Source of the DNA: an uncultured Porphyromonadaceae bacterium
GTDB taxonomy: Bacteria > Bacteroidota > Bacteroidia > Bacteroidales > Muribaculaceae
Length of the DNA: 53,499 nucleotides
Direction of reading: 5' to 3'
Assembly (NCBI GenBank): GCA_937989585.1
Contig: CALKRW010000003.1
Coordinates: forward strand, 1-53,499
The translations under genes were made by a program, and so were the position numbers. Below are positions 1 to 7,260 of the stretch, one piece after another. The notes under the pieces were generated by a model. It was not told where the DNA came from. It searched no databases and worked only from the letters and a program-made list of their open reading frames with translations. Each line of letters opens with the position of its first letter. Position 1 is the first letter of the stretch.

Positions 1-25
1 GGGGGGGGGGGGGGGGGGGGGGGGG
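1..25. other. Poly-G run at the contig edge, probable artefact
   Basis: The first 25 bases are all G and are followed directly by coding sequence of a GldD-like gene read on the minus strand. Read in that frame the run would give only prolines. A homopolymer of this length at the exact end of a contig is typical of dark-cycle G calls in two-colour sequencing. I therefore treat it as an artefact, not biology. Confidence 0.75.
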
Positions 26-592
26 TGAGCGGAGGGTGGCGGCGAGGTGAGTGAGGTCGGCCTGGAGGGCATCGATGACGGGGGCGAGGGAGTCGGTGGC
101 GGCGGGCGACGGGATGAATTCGACGAAGGCCGTGGCGGTGAGCAGACGGCGGGCGTAGTCGGTGGCTATGAGTTGGACGGGCGTGGGGACGGCTCCGTCG
201 GCGCGGATAATCTGGGTGTCGAAGTCGCCGGAGGTGGAGTCGATGGTGTGTGCCTGTGTCGCGCCGAGGTTCATGGCGGCACGCTCGAGGCGTGAACTCA
301 GGGCGCGTGCAATGGCCGCGGAGTCGGGCGCGGGAAGGCTGATGACGGAGACGTAGACCGTGGCGTTGTAGCGGGGATAGATGATGTCGGCGGCGGCGGG
401 TCCCTTGATGCGTACGCGGGCGGAGGAATTGGCCTCGAAACTCAGGGCAAGGGAGTCGACGGACCGGTACTCGGCGGGGTAGGCCTCGATGCGGGGATAG
501 GCGCGCGGCCTGGGGACGGGTGCGGAGCCGCTGTCGGAGCTGCACGAGGCGAGCAGGCATAGGCAGATTACGGCAAGCAGGAGTTGTCTCAT
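1..592 (-). CDS. gldD: Gliding motility-type lipoprotein GldD, 3'-truncated by the contig edge
   Basis: The frame is open from an ATG at 592 to the edge and gives about 189 residues before the poly-G run. It begins with a lipoprotein signal (MRQLLLAVICLCLLASC), with the lipobox cysteine near residue 17. Next comes a PRPRAYPRIEAYP stretch like the GldD hallmark 'PKPRGYxRIxxP', and the end (TDYARRLLTATAFVEF, then DSLAPVIDALQADL) matches the GldD C-terminal pattern. GldD proteins are about 190 residues, so only a few residues are missing. An earlier in-frame ATG at 628 overlaps the gldE stop as ATGA and would add 12 residues; the 592 start gives the more normal signal peptide. In gliding Bacteroidota GldD supports T9SS and gliding function; here it lies directly after gldE, as in other genomes. 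It probably acts in the periplasm as a lipid-anchored T9SS accessory factor. Confidence 0.8.
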   Translation of the reverse strand, partial: MRQLLLAVICLCLLASCSSDSGSAPVPRPRAYPRIEAYPAEYRSVDSLALSFEANSSARVRIKGPAAADIIYPRYNATVYVSVISLPAPDSAAIARALSSRLERAAMNLGATQAHTIDSTSGDFDTQIIRADGAVPTPVQLIATDYARRLLTATAFVEFIPSPAATDSLAPVIDALQADLTHLAATLRSPPPPPPPP

Positions 593-624
593 GGGGACGT
601 TGTGGCAGACTGTGGGACGCGTGG

Positions 625-1896
625 TCATTCGGGTGTGTCCTCGGGGAGGATCTTGACGCGGACGAGTTTGATGCGGTGGGCCTCCATGTCGATGACCATG
701 AATCGGCAGCGGCCGTAGACGAGGGGTTCCTTCTCCTTGGGGAAGTCGCCCTTGATGGCGAGGAGCATTCCGGCGAGTGTCTCGGCGTCGGCGGCGACGT
801 CCTCGAAGTTGTCGGAATCGAGGCCGGTTATGCGGAAGAAGTCGGTCAGCAGGGTCTTGCCCTCGAACTCGTATGTGCCCTCGCGCAACTGGCGGTATGT
901 CTTCTCGTCCTCGTCGTACTCGTCGTTGATGTCGCCGACAATCTCCTCGAGCACGTCCTCCATGGTGACGATGCCCTGGGTGCCTCCGAACTCGTCGACG
1001 ACGATGGCCATGTGGATGCGGCGGCGGCGGAAGTCCTCGAGCAGGTCGTCGATCTGTCGTGACTCGGGGACGAAGTACGGCTCGCGCAGGAGTTTCTGCC
1101 ACGCGAACGCCGGGTCGGGGCTCTCGCCGATGTACGGGAGCAGGTCGCGAGAGTAGAGTATGCCGCGGATGTTGTCCTCGGTGTCCTCGTAGACGGGTAG
1201 GCGCGAGAAGCCTGAGTCGATGATGATGTGCATGACCTTGTCGAAGGGCTCGGTGATGTCGATGTCGGTGATGTCGATGCGGGGGGTCATTATCTCGCTG
1301 GCGGTGGTGTCGCCGAAGCGGAGTATGCCCTCGAGCATCTGCTTGTCGCCCGGGGTCTCGACGTCGGTTATCTGCAGGGCCTGTGAGAGTTCGTCGGTCG
1401 AGATGTTTGGGGTCTGCTTGGTGACGACATGCTTGACGAATGATGATGATCCGACAAGCATGCGCGAGAGCGGCGAGAAGATTTTCGAGAAGGCCGTCAT
1501 GCCGGGGGTGGCCATGACGGCGAAGCGCATGGGGTTGGCGTTGGCGAAGAGTTTCGGCGCGATCTCGCCGAAGAGCAGGATCAGGAAGGTGAGGATCACG
1601 GTCTGGAGTACGAAACTCAGCCACGGGGCCATGTCGTTGAATATCGGACCGAGGGCGAAGTTGGTGAGCACGACGATGGTCACGTTCACAAGGTTGTTGG
1701 CGATGAGGACTGTGGCCAGAAGCCGTTCGGGCTTCCTGAGCAGTGCGAGCGTGGCCTGGCCGCGCCTGGAGTCCTCGAGTTCCTCGGCCTGGGAGTCGGT
1801 GAGGCTGAAGAAGGCAATCTCACTGCCCGAGATGAAACCCGAGATCAGGAGACAGAGCAATGCGATGAAAAGGGCGATCAGTTGGGGAATGTCCAA
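625..1896 (-). CDS. gldE: GldE, CNNM/CorC-type membrane protein with a CBS pair
   Basis: This 423-residue protein starts with a CNNM (DUF21) transmembrane domain at about residues 5-180, including the characteristic SGSEIAFFSL segment near residue 25. A tandem CBS domain follows at about 200-325, with MTPRIDITDID at its start and VVDEFGGTQGIVTMEDVLEE at its end. A CorC/HlyC-type C-terminal domain covers about 335-415. The length is usual for GldE. It sits immediately upstream of gldD, the pairing that defines GldE in gliding Bacteroidota, so I prefer this name to generic hemolysin C. The start is a TTG at 1896: the sirtuin stop at 1909-1911 lies in the same frame with only ATC, CCT, TGC and ATT between, so no ATG is available and the first membrane helix needs this N-terminus. 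The family is linked to divalent-cation transport; the role in gliding or secretion is inferred from gldD linkage. Confidence 0.88.
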   Translation of the reverse strand: MDIPQLIALFIALLCLLISGFISGSEIAFFSLTDSQAEELEDSRRGQATLALLRKPERLLATVLIANNLVNVTIVVLTNFALGPIFNDMAPWLSFVLQTVILTFLILLFGEIAPKLFANANPMRFAVMATPGMTAFSKIFSPLSRMLVGSSSFVKHVVTKQTPNISTDELSQALQITDVETPGDKQMLEGILRFGDTTASEIMTPRIDITDIDITEPFDKVMHIIIDSGFSRLPVYEDTEDNIRGILYSRDLLPYIGESPDPAFAWQKLLREPYFVPESRQIDDLLEDFRRRRIHMAIVVDEFGGTQGIVTMEDVLEEIVGDINDEYDEDEKTYRQLREGTYEFEGKTLLTDFFRITGLDSDNFEDVAADAETLAGMLLAIKGDFPKEKEPLVYGRCRFMVIDMEAHRIKLVRVKILPEDTPE

Positions 1897-1908
1897 AATG
1901 CAAGGGAT

Positions 1909-2598
1909 TTATTTTCGGTGAAGGATTCCGAGGAGGGTCTGCATGCCCCGGGATGCACCCTGGGCGATGACGCTGACACCTGCGGGAACCTGTGCGGGAT
2001 GCGGGTCGATATAGTAGACGGGTACGCCGGGACGCACGTAGTGGAGGAGCGAGGCGGCGGGATAGACGGCGAGCGATGTGCCGATGATGACGAAGATGTC
2101 GGCCCGGGCGGCAATCTTTGTGGCGGGCTCGAAGTTGGGCACGGCTTCCTGGAAGAAGACGATGTGGGGACGCACGCGGTGACCGTCGATGACGGTATCG
2201 GGCGAGGTCATGCACGAGTCCTCGGTGAGGGTATAGACGCGCGACTCGTCGTCGACGGCGCGCACCTTGTCGAGTTCGCCGTGCAGGTGCAGGACGTTCG
2301 ACGAGCCGGCACGCTCGTGGAGGTTGTCGACGTTCTGGGTGATGACCATGACGTCGTAGTCCTTCTCGAGTTCGGCGATGGCCCGGTGGCCGGCGTTTGG
2401 CTGCGCCCTGAAGAGTTCGGCGCGGCGCGCGTTGTAGAAGTCGTGGATGAGTTTCGGGTTACGGCAGTAGCCGTCGTGCGAGGCCACGTCCATGACGTTG
2501 TAGTTCTCCCACAGTCCGCCGCTGTCGCGGAATGTGGAGATGCCGGACTCGGCGCTCATGCCGGCGCCGGTGGAGAATACTATGAGAGGTTTTTTCAT
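1909..2598 (-). CDS. Sir2-family NAD-dependent protein deacylase (CobB-like)
   Basis: The protein has 229 residues and the full sirtuin core: GAGMSAESGI at 11-20 (NAD binding), QNVDNLH at 88-94, the catalytic histidine in HLHG near 106, and IIGTSLAVYP near 171-180. Residues Y55 and R58 (YNAR) match the Tyr-x-x-Arg pair of class III sirtuins, which recognise acidic acyl groups, so desuccinylation or demalonylation is predicted besides deacetylation. Only two cysteines are present (near 45 and 129), so the four-cysteine zinc knot of classical sirtuins is missing; I believe such zinc-less forms occur in related Bacteroidota. The usual WFGE motif is FFQE at 148-151. It lies 12 bp upstream of gldE, probably in one transcript, without an obvious functional link. 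Cytosolic. Confidence 0.9.
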   Translation of the reverse strand: MKKPLIVFSTGAGMSAESGISTFRDSGGLWENYNVMDVASHDGYCRNPKLIHDFYNARRAELFRAQPNAGHRAIAELEKDYDVMVITQNVDNLHERAGSSNVLHLHGELDKVRAVDDESRVYTLTEDSCMTSPDTVIDGHRVRPHIVFFQEAVPNFEPATKIAARADIFVIIGTSLAVYPAASLLHYVRPGVPVYYIDPHPAQVPAGVSVIAQGASRGMQTLLGILHRK

Positions 2599-2626
2599 TT
2601 GAGTCTGTATTTAAGAATTCGTGTAA

Positions 2627-3388
2627 TCAGAGGACATCGTAGTTCATGACGGCCTCGACGAGGAACAGGTGGCGTATGTCGCGGCGGTTGATCTCGATGT
2701 CGTCATAGTCGGGATTGAGGCTGTGGAGGATGACGAACTCAGGGTCGTCGTGGCGGTGGAGGACCTTCACCATGCGGTAGTCCTGCGTGACGACCAGATA
2801 GATGCGTCCCCAGTAGATGGTTGCGTCGGTCTCGATGCGGCGGATGGATATGAAACTTCCGTTTGGAATCCTCGGAATCATGGAGTCGCCGCTGACGCGG
2901 ACGATGGGGTTGCGCGGATCGATCTGTGGCAGGTACAGGCTTCCGACGATGTGCTCGGAGGTGAACATCGCGGCCAGTTCCTGCCTGCCTGCCGTGACGT
3001 CGACGTCGTAGACCGGGGCGCCAATGATGTTGAAGTGGCAGAGTTCGGGGTCGGTGACGGCATCGAGTCCGGTTCCGGCGTTGACCATGGTGACCTCGGG
3101 GGCATCGGTGATGCGCGGATAGGGCAGGCCCTGTCCTGTCTCGAGCCATTCGCGGCTTACGCCGCTGGCGGAGGTTATGCGGCTGATGGAACGCCTCGAT
3201 ACGGCCAGTCGGCCGGAGAGCATTTTGGAAAGACCCGCGGGATCGATTCCGCAGAGTTTTGCGAACTGGGCCTGGGTGCGCCGCATGACGCTGATGAGGT
3301 AGCGTATGCGGTCGGTTATGGTCGATTCGCCGTCGGGTACAGTGACCTTGGAGGCACGCCTCTCGAGAGTCTGTGAGGTAACTTTCAT
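2627..3388 (-). CDS. XRE-type repressor with S24 (LexA/cI) autoprotease domain
   Basis: This 253-residue protein has an N-terminal Cro/C1-type helix-turn-helix at about residues 25-85 (QFAKLCGIDPAGLSKMLSGR). A C-terminal S24 peptidase-like fold covers about 125-245. The SGDSM segment at 166-170 supplies the nucleophilic serine (S169), and K208 in MVKVL is the likely general base, as in LexA, UmuD and phage cI. These proteins hold DNA-bound repression until RecA-stimulated self-cleavage. The cleavage site would lie in the linker near 120-145; an ITAG or CAGA-like bond is not obvious. No phage genes lie nearby, so this may be a domesticated stress regulator. It is 28 bp upstream of the sirtuin gene and is read in the same direction. 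Confidence 0.85.
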   Translation of the reverse strand: MKVTSQTLERRASKVTVPDGESTITDRIRYLISVMRRTQAQFAKLCGIDPAGLSKMLSGRLAVSRRSISRITSASGVSREWLETGQGLPYPRITDAPEVTMVNAGTGLDAVTDPELCHFNIIGAPVYDVDVTAGRQELAAMFTSEHIVGSLYLPQIDPRNPIVRVSGDSMIPRIPNGSFISIRRIETDATIYWGRIYLVVTQDYRMVKVLHRHDDPEFVILHSLNPDYDDIEINRRDIRHLFLVEAVMNYDVL

Positions 3389-3436
3389 TTAAGTTATAGG
3401 TCAGAGTTATGAGTTATGAAGTTGTTTTAGGTCAGT

Positions 3437-3484
3437 AGTCAGGGTTACAAGTGATGAGATGTTTCGTAACTTGTAGCCCTGACT
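3437..3484. repeat. Intergenic palindrome, copy A (after the endonuclease gene)
   Basis: Arms 3437-3452 (agtcagggttacaagt) and 3469-3484 (acttgtagccctgact) pair over 16 bp with one G-T wobble, around a 16-base loop. It begins 12 bases past the endonuclease stop codon on the minus strand and could end that transcript. A related, looser palindrome lies at 5283-5328 after the GNAT gene. Both end in a shared block, gactta(a/g)tgctt, just before the stop of the adjacent gene. Confidence 0.6.
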
Positions 3485-3496
3485 TAATGCTTGGCT

Positions 3497-5188
3497 TTAG
3501 CGGACGAGTACCTTGAGGGGCCTGTGCTGCGAGTCGGAGGTCACGAAGTAGACGCCTGCGGGGAGGGAGATGTCGGTGTTGTCGACGGCCTGCGGCAGCG
3601 AGACGACGGTCTTTCCGGTGGCGTCGTATACGCGCAGTCCGGTGTGGGGAGCGGAGCAGATGATGCGGAGTCCGCCGTCAACGGGCTGTACGGCGAGGGG
3701 CGAGTCGGTCTCCACGCCGGTGACTCCGGCATGCTCGACGAAGACGACGTTGGACATTGGCGAGCGGTAGCCGAGGCGTACCGACTGGACGGAGTATGCC
3801 TCGCGCTCGGACTCGCCGAAATCGTCAATCTGCAGTGAGTTGGTCTCGGCGTCGAGTTCCTCGGTGACGGCATTGCCTCCGGTGTAGCGTGTGCGCGTGA
3901 CGACGTAGTAGTCGACGGTCTCGCCCCCGACGGGAGTCCAGTTGGCGACATACGAGGTCGGGGTTATGTCCGAGGCCTCGGTGGCGGTGGGAGCGGTGAG
4001 CGTCGGCACGGGCAGGCACTCGCCGATGAGGGCGATGCCGCGTGAGCCGGCGATGCCGCCGCCGGAGATGAGCAGACGCGAGGTGTGGCGTCCGGTAGAG
4101 GTTGGACGGTAGGTGACGGTGAGCCAGTAGCCGTCCTCGCGGTTGACGAGGGTCTGGTCGATTGACGAGGTGGACAGCGAGAACATGGCGGCGTCATCGC
4201 GGTAGACCTGGACGCGCAGGGGTGCCGTGAGGTTCTCGCCGTTGAAGAACAGGCGCGACTGGACGGTGCCCCCCTCGGCCACCTGGCCGAAGTCGAGCGA
4301 CATGTCCTGGACGGGAGTCACGAGCAGGGGGTCGCCGGTGGGCAGCGAGGAACTGCCGGGATAGAAAGCCTCGGTGCGCCGGTCGCCCCAGAGGTATTCG
4401 GCGAGCTCGGGATAGTCTATGAATGGGTTGCGGTTGTTCTGGAAGCGGTAGACCCACGCGTTGCGCACGCGCTCCTTGTCTGAAACCGGGTCCTGGCGGT
4501 TCCAGGCGAGCAGGAGTTCGACGGACCATGGGTTGAGCGTCGGATAGGTGTTGTTGCTGACCATGTATGTGTATTTCCAGCGGAGGTCCTGGTAGGCCGT
4601 GGCCATGTAGAAGTATGTGCGGGCGAAGTCACCCTTGTACTCGTCGGCGGGCTCGAAGACGAAGTTGGCACCCCCACCCTGTCCGTGGACGGGATAGCCT
4701 ACGGTGGTCACGCCGTTGTCGAAGTTGACGCTCGCCGAGCGGTCGACGGTGCCCAGGGGATAGTTGGACTTGGCCATGTTGGCGGCCTGCTCGGAGGGAT
4801 ACAGGTGGTTGAGGTCGACGTATGCCGGCACCTCGGTGCTTCCTCCCCACCATGACTTGGGGAAGGAGTGCTCGCGGTTGAGGCCGCGGAACGAGGGACC
4901 GTAGAGGGGGATGTTCGAGTACATGTCCCACCAGCGGTCCGACTCGGGATAGGTGTCGGTGTAGAAGAAGTACTGGGGCAGCGCGTTGTAGGACGATACC
5001 TCGGTGAAGTTGCGGACGAGGCGGTAGATGGCGGTCTTGAGTTCGGTGTTGCGCAGGCCGTTGAGCGACTTGTAGTATCCGGCGGGGATGGCGACATCGG
5101 GTGTACTCTGCGCCACCGCAGCGCTGAAGGCGGCCGACATGACGAGGATGGCGGCAGTCAGGCGCAGGCGTAGTAGGAGTGTCTTCAT
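3497..5188 (-). CDS. Secreted endonuclease I with fibronectin III and T9SS sorting domains
   Basis: From the ATG at 5188 the protein has 563 residues; an ATG 13 codons earlier would bury the signal peptide, so I reject it. Residues 1-27 are a signal peptide ending AVAQ. The endonuclease I (EndA/NucM) domain covers about 38-260 and carries the NREHSFPKSWW motif at 104-114, with the catalytic histidine at 107, followed by a DLNHLYPSEQAANMAKSNYPLG-type metal-binding stretch split over about 125-147. A linker domain and a fibronectin type III module (about 385-480) follow. The last ~75 residues are a T9SS type A sorting domain (LRVYDATGKTVVS, then LPAGVYFV). The enzyme should be exported through the T9SS and cut extracellular DNA non-specifically, for nutrition or biofilm turnover. 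Confidence 0.88.
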   Translation of the reverse strand: MKTLLLRLRLTAAILVMSAAFSAAVAQSTPDVAIPAGYYKSLNGLRNTELKTAIYRLVRNFTEVSSYNALPQYFFYTDTYPESDRWWDMYSNIPLYGPSFRGLNREHSFPKSWWGGSTEVPAYVDLNHLYPSEQAANMAKSNYPLGTVDRSASVNFDNGVTTVGYPVHGQGGGANFVFEPADEYKGDFARTYFYMATAYQDLRWKYTYMVSNNTYPTLNPWSVELLLAWNRQDPVSDKERVRNAWVYRFQNNRNPFIDYPELAEYLWGDRRTEAFYPGSSSLPTGDPLLVTPVQDMSLDFGQVAEGGTVQSRLFFNGENLTAPLRVQVYRDDAAMFSLSTSSIDQTLVNREDGYWLTVTYRPTSTGRHTSRLLISGGGIAGSRGIALIGECLPVPTLTAPTATEASDITPTSYVANWTPVGGETVDYYVVTRTRYTGGNAVTEELDAETNSLQIDDFGESEREAYSVQSVRLGYRSPMSNVVFVEHAGVTGVETDSPLAVQPVDGGLRIICSAPHTGLRVYDATGKTVVSLPQAVDNTDISLPAGVYFVTSDSQHRPLKVLVR

Positions 5189-5274
5189 GGAAAGTATGTT
5201 TAGATTGAAACGAAAGGGTGTGGTCACTGTTAGTTATTAACGTTTAGTCGCCGGAGAAAGTTGAAATCAGTTAA

Positions 5275-5330
5275 CAGGTCATGGTCATGAGTTACAAAGT
5301 ACTTCGTCACCTGTGACTATGACTTAGTGC
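5275..5330. repeat. Intergenic palindrome, copy B (after the GNAT gene)
   Basis: The segment reads gtcatggtcatgagttac, then aaagtacttcgt, then cacctgtgactatgacttag. Its outer parts (gtcatggtca and tgactatgac) are inverted with one mismatch; the inner part pairs poorly. It lies directly after the stop of the GNAT gene and resembles copy A at 3437-3484, so the two flank the endonuclease gene. Likely a degenerate member of a genome-wide intergenic repeat; a terminator role is possible. Confidence 0.45.
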
Positions 5331-6461
5331 TTATATGTCCTTGCGCCAGGCGCGGCGGCGGCGGTGCTGGCGGTAGTCGAAGTATTCCCACTGTTTCTGG
5401 ACGCTGGTGTTGTCCTCGAGTTCGACGTTCGACTCGGCGAAGCGGTAGCCGTTCCTGTTGTAGTTGGGGATGAGGTATGAGAACAGGAGGGCGTTGACGC
5501 CCTTGTTCTGGTACTCGGGGGCGATGGCCACGAGCAGCAGGTCGACAACGTCGGCGTGTCCGCGGATGGCGCGGAAGAGTTTCCACCAGCCCGTGGGGAA
5601 GAGTTTGCCGCCGCACGCGCGGAGTGCCTGCGAGAGCGATGGCAGCGAGATGCCCACTCCGACGAGTTTGTCGTTCTCGTCGATGATGAGGCAGACGTCC
5701 TCTAGCCGCAGCAGGCCGAGGTACATGTCGATGTAGTAGTCGATCTGCCTGTCGGTGAGGGCGACGTATCCGTAGAGGTCCTTGTATGCGTCGTTGATGA
5801 GGTCGAAGATGGCGCGTCCGTAGCGCTCCTTGACCTCCTGTCGCGAGGGGATGACGTATGGCCGGAGGTTGAACTTGCGGGCCACGATGTCGGCGATGCG
5901 CTGATATTTTTCGGGAATAGAGTCCGGGACGGCGATGCGGTACTCGATCCAGTCGGCGTCCTTGACGAAGCCCATTCGCTCCATGTGGTCCCTGTAGTAG
6001 GGATAGTTGTAGATGGTGGCCATTGTTCCCATCTCCTCGAATCCCTCGATGAGCATTCCCTCGTGGTCCATGTCGGAGAAGCCCATAGGACCTACGATTT
6101 CGGTCATTCCGCGGTTCTTGCCCCAGATGATGACGGCGCGGAACAGGGCGTCGACCACCTCGGCATCGTCGATGAAGTCGACCCAGCCGAAGCGGAGGAC
6201 CTTACGGCCGGTCTTGTCGTTGTATCGGCGGTTGATGATGCCGGTGATGCGGCCTACGGGGACACCGTCGCGGTAGGCCATGAACGACTGCGAGATGCAG
6301 AACTCGAAGGCGGGATTCTTCTCGGGCAGAAGGGTGTTGATCTCGTCGAAAATCATGGGCGGGACGAAGTAACCGTTGCCCTTGTAGAGGTCGATGCCGA
6401 ACTCAACGTATTTCTTGAGGTATTTCTTCAGCGGTATTACCGGTTTGATTATCAGGGACAT
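5331..6461 (-). CDS. GNAT-family N-acetyltransferase (YghO-like), substrate unknown
   Basis: The 376-residue protein belongs to the large conserved GNAT-like proteins common in Bacteroidota. The N-terminal half (about 1-190) has conserved aromatic and acidic segments (GYFVPPMIFDE, VGRITGIINRRYN, GPMGFSDMDHEGML). The C-terminal half (about 200-370) holds the acetyl-CoA-binding fold, with VDLLLVAIAPEYQNKGVNALL near 308-328 as the Q/RxxG/A-type motif. No signal peptide or membrane segment is seen, so it is cytosolic. It follows the degenerate kinase gene by 11 bp, suggesting one transcript behind ftsZ. The substrate cannot be told from sequence. Confidence 0.75.
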   Translation of the reverse strand: MSLIIKPVIPLKKYLKKYVEFGIDLYKGNGYFVPPMIFDEINTLLPEKNPAFEFCISQSFMAYRDGVPVGRITGIINRRYNDKTGRKVLRFGWVDFIDDAEVVDALFRAVIIWGKNRGMTEIVGPMGFSDMDHEGMLIEGFEEMGTMATIYNYPYYRDHMERMGFVKDADWIEYRIAVPDSIPEKYQRIADIVARKFNLRPYVIPSRQEVKERYGRAIFDLINDAYKDLYGYVALTDRQIDYYIDMYLGLLRLEDVCLIIDENDKLVGVGISLPSLSQALRACGGKLFPTGWWKLFRAIRGHADVVDLLLVAIAPEYQNKGVNALLFSYLIPNYNRNGYRFAESNVELEDNTSVQKQWEYFDYRQHRRRRAWRKDI

Positions 6462-6472
6462 GTTTCAATTGA

Positions 6473-7234
6473 TTAATAGTTGAGCGCAGGGAAGACTCCT
6501 GCTGAGAACAGGGCCAGCAGCACGACCATCACTACGAGGAATGCGATGACCGTGAGGTATAGGCGCTTCTGCGAGGCGCCGGCTATCGCCATCTCCAGGG
6601 CCTGGACGTCGACAAAGCGTTTCTTGGGGTCGGATGATATGCATCGCGCGGCCACGCGCGACATCACGGGGTCGTGGCGTCCTGTCTTCTCCAGGACCTC
6701 GGTCATGACTAGCCCGTAGTTGAAGATGTCGCCGTCGGTCGAGGCGTGCGAGAGGGATTTCTTCTGGTCGAAGCCGACGTCGATGAGTTTCAGGTTGCCT
6801 ATCTTCTCGGTGAAGATGATGGTCTCGGGGCGGATGGGATGGTGGGCCAGATGGTTCTGCTGGATGTATTCCATTGCCGCCGGGAGACGTGTCTTCAACT
6901 GCCGGTAGTGCTTGTCCTCGAGGCGGTTCTCGTCGAGGAGCCTGCGCAGCGAGTCGCCGTAGACGTCATCGGTGATTATCGACATGCCTACCCCCGGCAC
7001 CTCCTCGAAGTCGTTGATCATGACTATGTTGGGATGTGACAGATTGTAGCGGACGTCGAATTCCTTCTCCAGCATGGCACGGTACTCGGGCTTGTCGCTG
7101 AACTCGGGACGGAGGGTCTTGAGCATGACCCATTTGCCGAATTTCCTGGCTGTGTAGACGAGGTAGAATTCCTCGTCCCATTGCGGAAGGTGTTCGATCT
7201 CGCTCCAGCGGGGCTGTTGTTCTTGGTCTGGCAT
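6473..7234 (-). CDS. Tail-anchored degenerate protein kinase downstream of ftsZ
   Basis: This 253-residue protein has a protein-kinase fold at about residues 20-215 and one C-terminal membrane helix at about 226-247 with a tail of a few residues. The ATP-lysine (VMLKT, K39) and the helix-C glutamate region (LEKEFD, about 56-61) remain. The HRDLKPEN catalytic loop reads HHPIRPETI (131-139): the catalytic Asp is Pro, the Lys is Arg and the Asn is Thr. DFG is DVG at 152-154, and no APE motif is visible. The DGDIFNYG segment near 168-175 fits subdomain IX. I infer a pseudokinase with its domain in the cytoplasm. It lies 26 bp after ftsZ and 11 bp before the GNAT gene, so it is probably made with the division machinery. 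A role in envelope or division control is inference. Confidence 0.72.
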   Translation of the reverse strand: MPDQEQQPRWSEIEHLPQWDEEFYLVYTARKFGKWVMLKTLRPEFSDKPEYRAMLEKEFDVRYNLSHPNIVMINDFEEVPGVGMSIITDDVYGDSLRRLLDENRLEDKHYRQLKTRLPAAMEYIQQNHLAHHPIRPETIIFTEKIGNLKLIDVGFDQKKSLSHASTDGDIFNYGLVMTEVLEKTGRHDPVMSRVAARCISSDPKKRFVDVQALEMAIAGASQKRLYLTVIAFLVVMVVLLALFSAGVFPALNY

Positions 7235-7260
7235 GTTTCAGTGACGGGATTTGGATGATA

